This document shows positions 1 to 7,473 of a stretch of 10,573 nt of DNA, in pieces. This stretch comes from Opitutia bacterium. GTDB lineage: Bacteria; Verrucomicrobiota; Verrucomicrobiia; Opitutales; Opitutaceae. Every line of letters starts with the position of its first letter. The stretch's first letter is position 1. The stretch is from positions 1 through 10,573 of the forward strand of contig JANXWT010000459.1 of NCBI GenBank assembly GCA_025351035.1, given 5' to 3'. Below the pieces are notes generated by a model. It worked only from the letters and a program-made list of their open reading frames with translations. It had not been told where the DNA came from and ran no database searches. A program made the position numbers and the translations under genes.

Positions 1-197
1 TTGCGCAGTTCGCGCGCGGCGACGTCGAGCAGGCGGCTCGTAACCTGATCCTCGAAAAGCTCGAGTGCTCGCGTGACTGTCAGTGACGTATTCGACGAGA
101 GTGGCGAATCGCCGCGCAACTGCGCCACCACCACCGGCGTGGTCGCGAGGTAGCTGGCGAGATTGTCTTGGACGATTTCGACGCGGGTCTTGGTCAT
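1..197 (-). CDS. Probable TPP-dependent 2-oxoacid dehydrogenase E1, N-terminal fragment
   Basis: The reverse strand from ATG at 197 is open to the window edge and gives 65 whole codons. Residues 1-40 are a leader with no recognisable motif. Residues about 44-65 read ALELFEDQVTSRLLDVAARE and then LR. From memory this resembles the first helix of E1 components of TPP-dependent 2-oxoacid (branched-chain type) dehydrogenases, where a pattern like LF-x-x-Q-x-x-SR-x-LD-x-AAR precedes the cofactor-binding region. Those cytoplasmic enzymes decarboxylate a 2-oxoacid on thiamine diphosphate and pass the acyl group to lipoyl-E2. The catalytic part lies outside the window, so the assignment rests on about 22 residues. 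No Shine-Dalgarno precedes the ATG. The gene is on the same strand as the propeller gene upstream of it, but a strong hairpin at 272-301 separates them, so it is probably transcribed independently. Confidence 0.5.
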   Translation of the reverse strand, partial: MTKTRVEIVQDNLASYLATTPVVVAQLRGDSPLSSNTSLTVTRALELFEDQVTSRLLDVAARELR

Positions 198-271
198 GGC
201 GGAGAACGGAGAGGTTGCCCCGGGCAAGGCCAACGAATCAAACCAAATGGCGCGCCGCCCAGCTACGAATA

Positions 272-301
272 GGCCGGCGGCACCCGAAGGCACCGCCGGC
301 C
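272..301 (-). terminator. UUCG-capped hairpin terminator after the propeller gene
   Basis: Read on the minus strand, the 9-base arm GGCCGGCGG pairs with CCGCCGGCC. Two wobble pairs (U-G, G-U) and two C-G pairs extend it to a 13-pair stem closed by a UUCG tetraloop in C(UUCG)G context. On the plus strand the same positions give A-C mismatches and a CGAA loop, so the structure favours minus-strand RNA. It begins 25 bases after the stop of the gene at 327-3662. The following bases, TATTCGT, are only weakly U-rich, so it may stall or protect the 3' end rather than act as a textbook intrinsic terminator. Confidence 0.6.
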
Positions 302-326
302 AGAAAAACTGCCAAAGTCCGTCGCG

Positions 327-3300
327 TTACTCCTTCTTCCAAGTCGGAACGCGGCCCGGAGTCCAGGGCGCGCCGGCGGCTTCGACCTTCGTCTCGAGGT
401 CTTTCAGGTCGGTGTCGACGAGAACCTTGAGTTTTTCGAGGACGGGCGCGAATTCCTGCGCGGCGATTTCGTAGCTGCGCTGGTGCGTGCCAGTCGGCGC
501 GGAAGTGATGCCCCAGAGTGCCTCGGCGACGCCGTCGGCGCGCGCGGCGATCGAGGTCGGTGCGGGCTCCTGATATTTCGTCAGGATCTTGTCGCCGTTC
601 AAGGCGGTCTCGAGGTCCTTGAGGCGGACGTCGAGCTCCTTCGCACGATTCAGCAACGCGGCCGGAGCGGCCGGGGTGTCGAGGATGGCCTTGCTGAGGA
701 AGTCGAGGCGTTTGTGCGTCTCCTTCGCCAGCTCAACCGAGCCGAGGACGGCGCGCTGAAGGCGTGCGACCTTCTTGGAGAACTCAACCACCTTGCCGCG
801 ATCGGCGACGGACAGGTTTACCGTGCCGAGGATATCGGCGGTGAACGTCACCGGTTCGCCGACCTTCGTGTTCTGGCCCTCGACGCGTTTTTCGAGCGTG
901 ACCGTGTAGGTGCCGGGCATCGCCAACGGGCCGCGCGGCGGCGTGGAGAAGGGATTGTCGTCATCGTCGCCCTTGAGCTGCGTGGGATTGGCCGGCGGAT
1001 AGCGGAGGTCCCACACCACTTGGTTGAAGCCCGCCTTGACCGGACCGGTGAGACGGCGCACGACGCTGCCGGCGGAGTCGCTGATGGTGACGATCATCGA
1101 CGGTGCTTCCTCGCGATCCTCCTTGAGGAGCGCGTCCCACGAAGCCACGGGCACATCGCCGCCCTTGGCCGCGATCTTCTTCTCGTCGGCCTGGCGGGTT
1201 TTCTTTTTCGTCTTCAACTCGTCCTTCAGGCAATAATTGATGACCGCGCCGAAGGGCGGGTTGGGCGCAGCGTAGTAGGACGAGCCTTGGAAGCCCTTGT
1301 CCTTGAAACCGAGCAGCGTGTTCGGAATGAACATCCACGCTTTGCGCGGCGGCAAAAGCGCGGCCTCCCGGGCAAGCAGCTCGTCGGTCGCCCGGCGGAT
1401 CGGGGTGAGGTCGTCGAGAATGTAGACGCCGCGGCCGTAGCTGCCGACGACGAGGTCGCCCTCGCGTTTCTGGATGGCCAAGTCGCGCACCGCAATGGTG
1501 GGCAGGCCGCCTTTGAGCTGCACCCAGCGCGTGCCGCTGTCGGGCGAGAAAAAGACGCCGAACTCTGTGCCGCAGTAAAGCAGACCGGCGCGTTCGGGAT
1601 CTTCCACGATGGTGAAGACCGTGCCGCGCGCGGGCAGATCGCCGACGATGGAGGTCCAAGTCTTGCCGCGATCGGCGCTCTTGAGAAGGTAGGGCTTGAA
1701 GTCACCCTGCTTGTGATTGTCGAACGCGGCGTAGACGGTGCCGGCGTCGTGCGGCGAGGGCTTGAGGTCCGACACGTAGGTGTTCTCCGGGATGCCGTCG
1801 AACGATTCGACTTTGCGCCAGTTCTTGCCACCGTCTTCGGAGACGTTGACAAGCCCGTCGTCGGTGCCGACGTAGAGCAGGCCCTCGACCTTCGGCGACT
1901 CGGAGAAAGAAACGATGTTGCCGTAAAACGAAGTGGAAGTATTGCGCGCGACGGAATCGACGCCCCAGACGCGGCCCATCATCTTGAGTTTGCTGCGATC
2001 GACCTGGCGGGTGAGATCGGGGCTGACGGCCGACCAGTGGTCGCCGCGGTCGTCGCTACGGTAGAGCCGTTGCGAGGCGAAATAAACGCGCGTGTTGGAG
2101 TGCGGGCTGATCTTAAGCGGTGAATCCCAGTTCCAGCGATTCTGCGCCTCACCCGGGTTGGCCTGCGGCTGGATGTCGACCCCCTCACCGGTCTTGCGGT
2201 CATAGCGAGAGACCACGCCATATTGCGACTCGGTATAGACGATATTCGGATCGGCCGGATCGACCGCGCTGCAGAAACCGTCGCCACTGGTGGTCACGAA
2301 CCAGTCGGAATTGACGATGCCGTGTGCACTGGTGTTGCGCGAAGGTGCCCCGAGGGCGTTGTTGTCCTGCGCGCCAGCGTAGACGTTGTAGAAGGGTTTG
2401 GATTCGTCCGTCGTGACGCGGTAAAATTGCGCGGCCGGCAGGTTGGCCTTGAAGACCCAGGTCGCCGCGTGGTCGAAGCTCTCGTAGACACCGCCGTCGT
2501 TGCCGTTGACGAGATGGTCGGTGTTCGCCGGGTCGACCCAGAGAGCGTGGTTGTCGACGTGTTTATTCTTTTCGCCGAGTCTTTTCCACGTCTTGCCGCC
2601 GTCTGCGGAGACTTGGTTGAAAGTGTCCATGGAGTAGACGCGATCGACCCTTTTCGGATCGGGAACCAGTTCCTGGTAATACTGCGGACTGGTCGGTAGA
2701 TAATCCGCCATCTTGGCCCAGCTCTCGCCGCGATCCAGCGAGCGGTAAACGCCACGGTCCTTTACCTCCGTAGCCTCGATGATGGCATAGACGACGTCGG
2801 GATCGACCGGAGAAACGGCGAGGCCAATGCGGCCAAGGTCCACTTTCGGAATGCCCGACGTGAGCTTCCGCCAGTTCGCGCCGGCATCGGTGGATTTCCA
2901 AATGGCGCTCTCGGGACCGCCGTCAATCAGACCCCAGACATGCCGGCCGCGTTGATACGAAGTCGTGTAGAGGACATTGGAGTCGCGCGGGTCCATCCAA
3001 AGATCGGATGCCCCGGTATTCTCGGAAACCACCAGCGACTGCTTCCAAGTCTTGCCACCGTCGGTGGTCTTGTAGACGCCGCGATCGCCGCCGGAATTCC
3101 AGAGCGGACCCTGGGCCGCCACGTAGACGGTGTCGGAGTTGCGCGGATCGACGACGATCTTGCCGATATGCTCGGAGGATTTCAGGCCGACGTTGGTCCA
3201 ACTCGCCCCGCCGTCGAGCGACTTGTAGACGCCGTCGCCGTAGGAGACGCTGCGCTGGGAATTATTTTCGCCAGTGCCGACCCACACGACGTTGGGGTTG

Positions 3301-3662
3301 TTCGGATCGACCGTGACACAGCCGATGGAATAGGAGCCCTCGCCGTCGAAGACGGGCGTCCACGTCGTGCCGGCATTGACGGTTTTCCACACGCCGCCCG
3401 AGGCGACGGCGACATACCACGTGCTCGTGCGGGTGGGCACGACGGCGATGTCGATGATGCGGCCCGAAGTCGAAGCCGGGCCGAGCTCGCGCAGCTTGAT
3501 CGCCGCGAAGGTGTCGGCCGAGAACGGCGACTTCGGTTTGTCGGCCGATTTTTCCGCGGGCGAACCGGTGGGTTTGTCCGCGGGTTTCTCGGGCTCCTTG
3601 GTCTGGGCCGCGAGCACGGGCAATAAAAGCACCGACAAGAACAGTGGGAGGATTTTTTTCAT
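327..3662 (-). CDS. Secreted sortilin/VPS10-like Asp-box beta-propeller protein
   Basis: The product has 1111 residues. It starts with a signal peptide (MKKI, then a hydrophobic run to about residue 18, ending VLAAQ), so export is expected. A charged Lys/Pro linker follows (about 21-46). About 11 BNR/Asp-box motifs (S/T-x-D-x-G-x-x-W type) come next, with their Trp near residues 101, 155, 206, 264, 315, 359, 402, 543, 615, 669 and 713. These indicate the large propeller fold of sortilin/VPS10 and xyloglucanase-like proteins. Residues about 855-925 look like a FlgD/Ig-type beta domain (SDSAGSVVRRL, MPGTYTVTL). Residues 950-1090 are mostly helical. Proteins with this layout are often annotated 'glycosyl hydrolase' or 'VPS10 domain-containing', but their substrate is generally not established, and I see no catalytic residues I would vouch for. 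ATG at 3662 is chosen because the signal peptide starts there. The frame stays open upstream to 3803 but encodes Arg-rich noise. No Shine-Dalgarno is visible. Confidence 0.88.
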   Translation of the reverse strand: MKKILPLFLSVLLLPVLAAQTKEPEKPADKPTGSPAEKSADKPKSPFSADTFAAIKLRELGPASTSGRIIDIAVVPTRTSTWYVAVASGGVWKTVNAGTTWTPVFDGEGSYSIGCVTVDPNNPNVVWVGTGENNSQRSVSYGDGVYKSLDGGASWTNVGLKSSEHIGKIVVDPRNSDTVYVAAQGPLWNSGGDRGVYKTTDGGKTWKQSLVVSENTGASDLWMDPRDSNVLYTTSYQRGRHVWGLIDGGPESAIWKSTDAGANWRKLTSGIPKVDLGRIGLAVSPVDPDVVYAIIEATEVKDRGVYRSLDRGESWAKMADYLPTSPQYYQELVPDPKRVDRVYSMDTFNQVSADGGKTWKRLGEKNKHVDNHALWVDPANTDHLVNGNDGGVYESFDHAATWVFKANLPAAQFYRVTTDESKPFYNVYAGAQDNNALGAPSRNTSAHGIVNSDWFVTTSGDGFCSAVDPADPNIVYTESQYGVVSRYDRKTGEGVDIQPQANPGEAQNRWNWDSPLKISPHSNTRVYFASQRLYRSDDRGDHWSAVSPDLTRQVDRSKLKMMGRVWGVDSVARNTSTSFYGNIVSFSESPKVEGLLYVGTDDGLVNVSEDGGKNWRKVESFDGIPENTYVSDLKPSPHDAGTVYAAFDNHKQGDFKPYLLKSADRGKTWTSIVGDLPARGTVFTIVEDPERAGLLYCGTEFGVFFSPDSGTRWVQLKGGLPTIAVRDLAIQKREGDLVVGSYGRGVYILDDLTPIRRATDELLAREAALLPPRKAWMFIPNTLLGFKDKGFQGSSYYAAPNPPFGAVINYCLKDELKTKKKTRQADEKKIAAKGGDVPVASWDALLKEDREEAPSMIVTISDSAGSVVRRLTGPVKAGFNQVVWDLRYPPANPTQLKGDDDDNPFSTPPRGPLAMPGTYTVTLEKRVEGQNTKVGEPVTFTADILGTVNLSVADRGKVVEFSKKVARLQRAVLGSVELAKETHKRLDFLSKAILDTPAAPAALLNRAKELDVRLKDLETALNGDKILTKYQEPAPTSIAARADGVAEALWGITSAPTGTHQRSYEIAAQEFAPVLEKLKVLVDTDLKDLETKVEAAGAPWTPGRVPTWKKE

Positions 3663-3910
3663 GATGACTGGAGGAACGATTTGACTGGAGCGGGGCAAGC
3701 GACCGCCCCGAGTTGCGAGAAGAATGACAAGCGTCCAAACGGATACGCGACGCCGCGCCCGGAGTCGAGTGCAACGAGGCGAACCGTCCGAGCGGCAGGG
3801 CACGCTGTGTCGAACACGAGACAGCCACGCCCGCGCGAAGGAGGAAGTGACCGGGCCGCGGCTTGACCGACTGCGTCACACCGAGCCAGTCTCGTCACCC
3901 CGCTCACCCC
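3663..3910. other. Divergent intergenic region with a small hairpin
   Basis: This 248-base gap separates the divergent propeller (minus) and DUF1697 (plus) genes and should hold both promoters. I see no convincing -35/-10 pair on either strand. On the minus strand there is a TTGTCA hexamer, but nothing like a -10 follows at the expected distance. A short inverted repeat, CGGGGC (3691-3696) with GCCCCG (3705-3710), would form a 6-pair hairpin in the leader of the propeller gene, about 30 bases before its ATG. The short open frames here look like chance and do not resemble proteins. Confidence 0.35.
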
Positions 3911-4468
3911 ATGCCCCACTACATCGCCTTTCTACGCGGGATTAATCTCGGTAACCGCCGTCTCAAGATGAACGCGCTGCGCGGGCTCTTCGAAGAAATG
4001 AAGTTCGCCGACGTCGCGACGTTCATCGCGAGCGGCAACGTGATCTTCGCGAGCAAGGTCGCCGACGAGCGCAAGGTGGTGCAGCAAATCCAAGCGCACC
4101 TGAAGAAATCGCTCGGCTACGACGTCGATACGTTTGTGCGCACGCGCGCCGAGGTCGCGACGGTGGCGGCGTTCCGGCCGTTTGCAAAAGCCGACATGGA
4201 GAACCCGGCGCACACCGTGCACGCAGGCTTTCTGAGCGAGCCGCTGAGCGCGGCCCAAGCGCGGCAACTCGTCGCTTGCCGGACAGACGTGGATGAATTT
4301 TGCGTCGAGGGCCGCGAGTATTACTGGCTGTGCCGGATAAAATCCCACGAATCAAAAGTGTGGGTCTCGCCGCAGTTCAAGGCGGTCAAAGTGCCTTCCT
4401 CGTCGATGCGCAACCTGACGACGGTGCGGAAACTCGCGGCGCAGTTCCCGCCGCCGGTGACCGCGTGA
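3911..4468 (+). CDS. DUF1697 family protein
   Basis: The product has 185 residues, the usual length of DUF1697 proteins. The N-terminal motif YIAFLRGINLGNRRLKM (about 4-20) matches the family's opening LRGINVGG-type signature. ATFIASGNVIF (36-46) matches its SGNV strand, and MRNLTTVRKL (166-175) matches its C-terminal R-N-x-x-T-V-x-K-L signature. The protein should be cytoplasmic, since no signal peptide or membrane segment is seen. The family's biochemical role is not established, so no function is assigned. ATG at 3911 is preferred over an in-frame TTG at 3863, because the family signature begins directly after 3911 and the extra 16 residues are unconserved-looking. No Shine-Dalgarno is visible. 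The gene stands alone, divergent from the propeller gene and convergent with the small gene at 4583-4834. Confidence 0.9.
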   Translation: MPHYIAFLRGINLGNRRLKMNALRGLFEEMKFADVATFIASGNVIFASKVADERKVVQQIQAHLKKSLGYDVDTFVRTRAEVATVAAFRPFAKADMENPAHTVHAGFLSEPLSAAQARQLVACRTDVDEFCVEGREYYWLCRIKSHESKVWVSPQFKAVKVPSSSMRNLTTVRKLAAQFPPPVTA

Positions 4469-4495
4469 GGCAATCTCTCGATTCCGAGTGATTGG

Positions 4496-4557
4496 CTGTA
4501 GGAGCGGCTTTACGCCGCGATCAACGTTCGTATCGGGGCATAAAGCCCCTCCTACAG
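4496..4557. repeat. REP-like paired palindromic element (BIME-like)
   Basis: The 62-base element has perfect 9-base ends: CTGTAGGAG (4496-4504) and CTCCTACAG (4549-4557). Each half carries its own hairpin with a 5-base loop: GCGGC/GCCGC (4504-4508 with 4514-4518) and GGGGC/GCCCC (4535-4539 with 4545-4549). The right half, reverse-complemented, repeats the left half with a few substitutions. The pair of G/C changes in its stem is compensatory, so pairing is kept. The centre contains AACGTT (4523-4528). This is the architecture of paired inverted REP sequences, which RAYT transposases are known to mobilise. Its place between two convergent gene ends is typical. It could also act as a two-way terminator or mRNA 3' stabiliser. 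No RAYT gene is in the window. Confidence 0.8.
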
Positions 4558-4582
4558 TTGCTGAAACCGACCGCGCTGATGC

Positions 4583-4834
4583 TTATTTCTTCGCGAGCAG
4601 CTGCGCCAGCACGTCGGGCTGAATCTCGCCTTGGACGGCGTGCAGGTGATGCAGCACCGCCATGCGGTCTTCCGGTCCGGAGGTGGAGATGTCGAGCATC
4701 CAGTCTTCGGTCTTCGGTGCAGCGACAATGACCTCGTCGGCCCACGCGATCACCGTGGAAGCTTCGACGAAGCCTTCGGTGAGACCCTTGATGAAATACT
4801 CGGCCATGGTGCGGTTGTTCGGAGTGGTATCCAT
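4583..4834 (-). CDS. Hypothetical protein, 83 residues
   Basis: I do not recognise this gene. The 83-residue product is rich in acidic and aliphatic residues. It has a probable helix at about 10-33 (AEYFIKGLTEGFVEASTVIA and on), a short central segment ending DWMLDIS, and a C-terminal helix at 56-82 that ends LLAKK. There is no signal peptide, membrane span, or cysteine or zinc motif. The even mix of helix-forming residues and the lack of low-complexity Arg/Ala/Ser, unlike the shadow frames around it, support a real gene. The start is uncertain: ATG at 4834 (MDTTP) or ATG at 4807 (MAEYF), neither with a Shine-Dalgarno. It lies 69 bases downstream of the permease stop on the same strand, so it could be its distal operon partner. 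The REP-like element begins 25 bases after its stop. Confidence 0.6.
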   Translation of the reverse strand: MDTTPNNRTMAEYFIKGLTEGFVEASTVIAWADEVIVAAPKTEDWMLDISTSGPEDRMAVLHHLHAVQGEIQPDVLAQLLAKK

Positions 4835-4903
4835 AGTTTGTCTGCGGGCGCAGAACGGCGAACGTCGCGCACGCCCCTCTCTGAGTCGAGCGCCAAAGCC
4901 GAC

Positions 4904-7366
4904 TCACTCGCCACGCAACACTTCTATCGGCGAGACGCGCGAGGCGCGGTGCGCCGGCAGGAAAACGGCGAGCAGCACGACGACGGCCAGCACGGCGGCG
5001 GTCGCGACGAACACGCCCGCATGGGCCGCACCGACGCCGAAGAGCTGGCCTTGCATCGCGCGACCTGCGGCCCACGCCCCGAACACACCGAAAAGAATCC
5101 CCGCGCCCAGCAACCGCGCGCCGAGACCGAGAAACTGCGCGAGCACCTGGCCCGGGAGCGCCCCGAGCGCCATGCGCACGCCGATCTCGCGGCGGCGTTG
5201 GCCGACCGCATAGGCCAGCACGCCGTAGGTGCCGATCGCCGCGAGCAGCAGCGCCACGCCGGCAAAAATTCCCGCGAGTAATGCGGGCGAGCGTCGCGAG
5301 ACCAGACTCTCGTCAATCAGTGCGTGCATCGGCTTCACGCTGTCGACCGGGAGCTCGGGGTCGAGTTTGAGCACGACCTTCTTGATCAGGGACGCGATCG
5401 TCGCAGGGTCCGCTGAAGTGCGAACGGCCACGGACAAGTTGGTGCCGGGGAACCCGGAGACGACGAAGCCGAGATACGAAAAATAAATCGCCCCGTGACC
5501 CGCGGTCTCAGAAAGCTCATTTTGTTTCGTGCGACCGACTACACCAACGACCGTGAAAGAATCTTTCTCGGAAAATTCTCCTCCAGGCGTAAGCCGCCGG
5601 CCGATCGGGTTCTGGTCGGGCCAGTAGCGTCGAGCAATATCCTCGTCGACCACGCACGCTCGCGGCAGGCGGTGATTGTCGTCCGCATCCAACAGTCGTC
5701 CCGCGATCAGCGGGATGCCCAACGTTGCCCAATAGTCTCCAACTACCGCCGAGCTGAAATGAATTTGCATGGAGTTTCCTGGATTAATGACCGCGCCTTC
5801 GACGGTCGTGGCGAAGTTGTTGGCCGTGTTGGTGAACGGCAGTCCGGAACTGATGGCCGCAGACGTGATCCCGGGCATCGCGCGCAGTTCAGCCAGCAGG
5901 CGCTCAATGAAGGCGAGGCGTGTCTCGGCGAGCGGATAACGGTTCGTCGGCAAGGTAATCCGACCCGTAAGCAAATGCTCCGTCTGGAAACCCGGCTGCG
6001 ATGCGAGCAAGCGCTGCAGGCTGAGGCCGAGCAGCCCCGCGCCCGAGAGCAGCACGAAAGTCAGCGCGACCTGCGCGACAATGAAGCCGTGGCGCAGCCG
6101 CTGCGTCGTGCGGTTGACGGTGCCGCCGCGCGTCTCGGCCTGCAGCCCGGGAGCGAGTTGCACGCGCAAATTGAACCACAAGACGGGCAGCGCGAGCGCA
6201 AGCCCGGTGAACAGCGCAATGCCGAGTGCCGCGGCGGCGATGCGGCCGTCAATCTCCACGCTGGCGCCCAAGGGCAATCGGTCGGTGCCCAGCGCACGGA
6301 GCAACCGGAGCCCGCCGTATCCGCCGAGCAAGCCCAGCACGCCGCCGCCGAGCCCAAGCAGGATGGTCTCGCGCAGAATGTCGCCAGCGATGTGCCGGCG
6401 CCCGGCGCCGAGAGCCTGCCGGACGGCCAGCTCTTTCGCGCGCCCGCTGGCGCGGATGAGCAGGAGGTTCACGAGATTCAGTCCACCAATACACAGCAGC
6501 ACGAGCACACCGCCCTGCAGGAGCAGGAGCACGGGACGAATCTCCCGCACATGGTCCTCGTGCACCGGCCGCAAAATCGCCGCATAACGCGAACTCACGA
6601 GCAAGTTGACGTTCGGATCGTTGCGGATCTGGACGGCATCGAGGGCGGCGATCTGCGTGCTGGCGGCCGCGAGTGTTGCTCCCGGAGCAAGTCGCGCCAC
6701 GAGCCAAGAGCCATTCATGTGCCGGTGCTCCAAATCACGGTCCACGCCGGTGACAGAGAGCGGCGAGAAAAATTGCGCGCGGCTCGACAAGTAATGAAAA
6801 CCGCGCGGCAACACGCCGACGACAGTCACGGACGCCCCGTCGACCTGAAATTTCCGGCCAAGCACGCTCGCGTCAGCGTTGAACGCGCTGCGCCAGAATT
6901 CGTCGGTGATCACCGCCACCCGGTTGGTCTCCGGCGACATTTCTTCGTCGGCGAATTCGCGACCGAGCGCGAGCGGAGCTCCGAGCGTCGCGAAAAACCG
7001 CGGCGATATCCGGTCCCGCGGCACGCGCACCGGCGCGCCGGTTTCGCCGACGACGGCGCTGCCGTTCTGCATGACCGCCATCGAGGAGAAGGCGGTGATC
7101 GCCTCGCGCCAATCGTAGTAGTTGGGAATCGAAATCCCTGAGCGTTCGATGCCGGCCGCCGGGTAAGTTTTGATGGCCGTCACCAACCGGTCCGCCTGCG
7201 GAAACGGCAGCGAGCGCACGAGGATGGCATCGACGACGGCGAAGATCGTGACGTTGGCACCGATACAGAGCGCAAGAGTCAGCAGGACGGTTGCGGTGAA
7301 CCCGCGTTCGTGAGCAAGGCGGCGCAAGGCCTGCCGGAAATCGGCGAGGGAAAAGAAAGAGCTCAT
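4904..7366 (-). CDS. ADOP-type MacB/FtsX duplicated ABC permease
   Basis: The product has 820 residues, the usual size for ADOP (acidobacterial duplicated orphan permease) proteins. It is two MacB-like permeases in tandem. Half one has a membrane span at about 22-50, a periplasmic MacB-PCD domain at about 51-275, and FtsX spans at about 277-303, 330-358 and 376-398. Half two has a span at about 426-450, a periplasmic domain at about 451-690, and spans at about 696-722, 740-765 and 780-803. KELAVRQALGA (311-321) and RREIGVRMALGA (725-736) are the paired cytoplasmic coupling motifs after the first FtsX span. The end, ASRVSPIEVLRGE, matches the family's P-I-E-x-L-R tail. Such permeases probably work with a separate ATPase in export or envelope mechanotransmission; the substrate cannot be told. 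No ATPase gene is nearby. ATG at 7366 fits the family's N-terminus; upstream in-frame codons overlap xerD and look like noise. No Shine-Dalgarno is visible. Confidence 0.9.
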   Translation of the reverse strand: MSSFFSLADFRQALRRLAHERGFTATVLLTLALCIGANVTIFAVVDAILVRSLPFPQADRLVTAIKTYPAAGIERSGISIPNYYDWREAITAFSSMAVMQNGSAVVGETGAPVRVPRDRISPRFFATLGAPLALGREFADEEMSPETNRVAVITDEFWRSAFNADASVLGRKFQVDGASVTVVGVLPRGFHYLSSRAQFFSPLSVTGVDRDLEHRHMNGSWLVARLAPGATLAAASTQIAALDAVQIRNDPNVNLLVSSRYAAILRPVHEDHVREIRPVLLLLQGGVLVLLCIGGLNLVNLLLIRASGRAKELAVRQALGAGRRHIAGDILRETILLGLGGGVLGLLGGYGGLRLLRALGTDRLPLGASVEIDGRIAAAALGIALFTGLALALPVLWFNLRVQLAPGLQAETRGGTVNRTTQRLRHGFIVAQVALTFVLLSGAGLLGLSLQRLLASQPGFQTEHLLTGRITLPTNRYPLAETRLAFIERLLAELRAMPGITSAAISSGLPFTNTANNFATTVEGAVINPGNSMQIHFSSAVVGDYWATLGIPLIAGRLLDADDNHRLPRACVVDEDIARRYWPDQNPIGRRLTPGGEFSEKDSFTVVGVVGRTKQNELSETAGHGAIYFSYLGFVVSGFPGTNLSVAVRTSADPATIASLIKKVVLKLDPELPVDSVKPMHALIDESLVSRRSPALLAGIFAGVALLLAAIGTYGVLAYAVGQRRREIGVRMALGALPGQVLAQFLGLGARLLGAGILFGVFGAWAAGRAMQGQLFGVGAAHAGVFVATAAVLAVVVLLAVFLPAHRASRVSPIEVLRGE

Positions 7367-7473
7367 GCGCGCAGGTTCGCGTCGGAGCGCCCGATCCACG
7401 ACGCAATTGAGGCAACACGACAGAAACGTCACCAGAGCAGCCACGAAACCGAGCCAGACTGCAGCGCGCAAAA

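Noticed and set aside
483..2123. 546-codon open frame on the plus strand, antisense to the propeller gene
   Set aside because: The translation is Arg/Gly/Ala/Val/Asp-rich with no motifs. The minus strand encodes a clear Asp-box protein. In GC-rich genes the antisense frame often lacks stops.
3663..3803. In-frame N-terminal extension of the propeller protein
   Set aside because: It would bury a clear signal peptide behind 47 Arg-rich residues; the start at 3662 is much more sensible.
4883..4905. Inverted repeat GAGTCG/CGACTC at the permease stop codon as a terminator
   Set aside because: Six pairs with an 11-base loop and no U tract; too weak to list as a terminator.
5495..7141. 548-codon open frame on the plus strand, antisense to the permease gene
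   Set aside because: The composition is dominated by Arg, Gln, Ala and Glu with no fold-like pattern, and it is fully overlapped by a convincing 820-residue permease. It is a codon-bias shadow.
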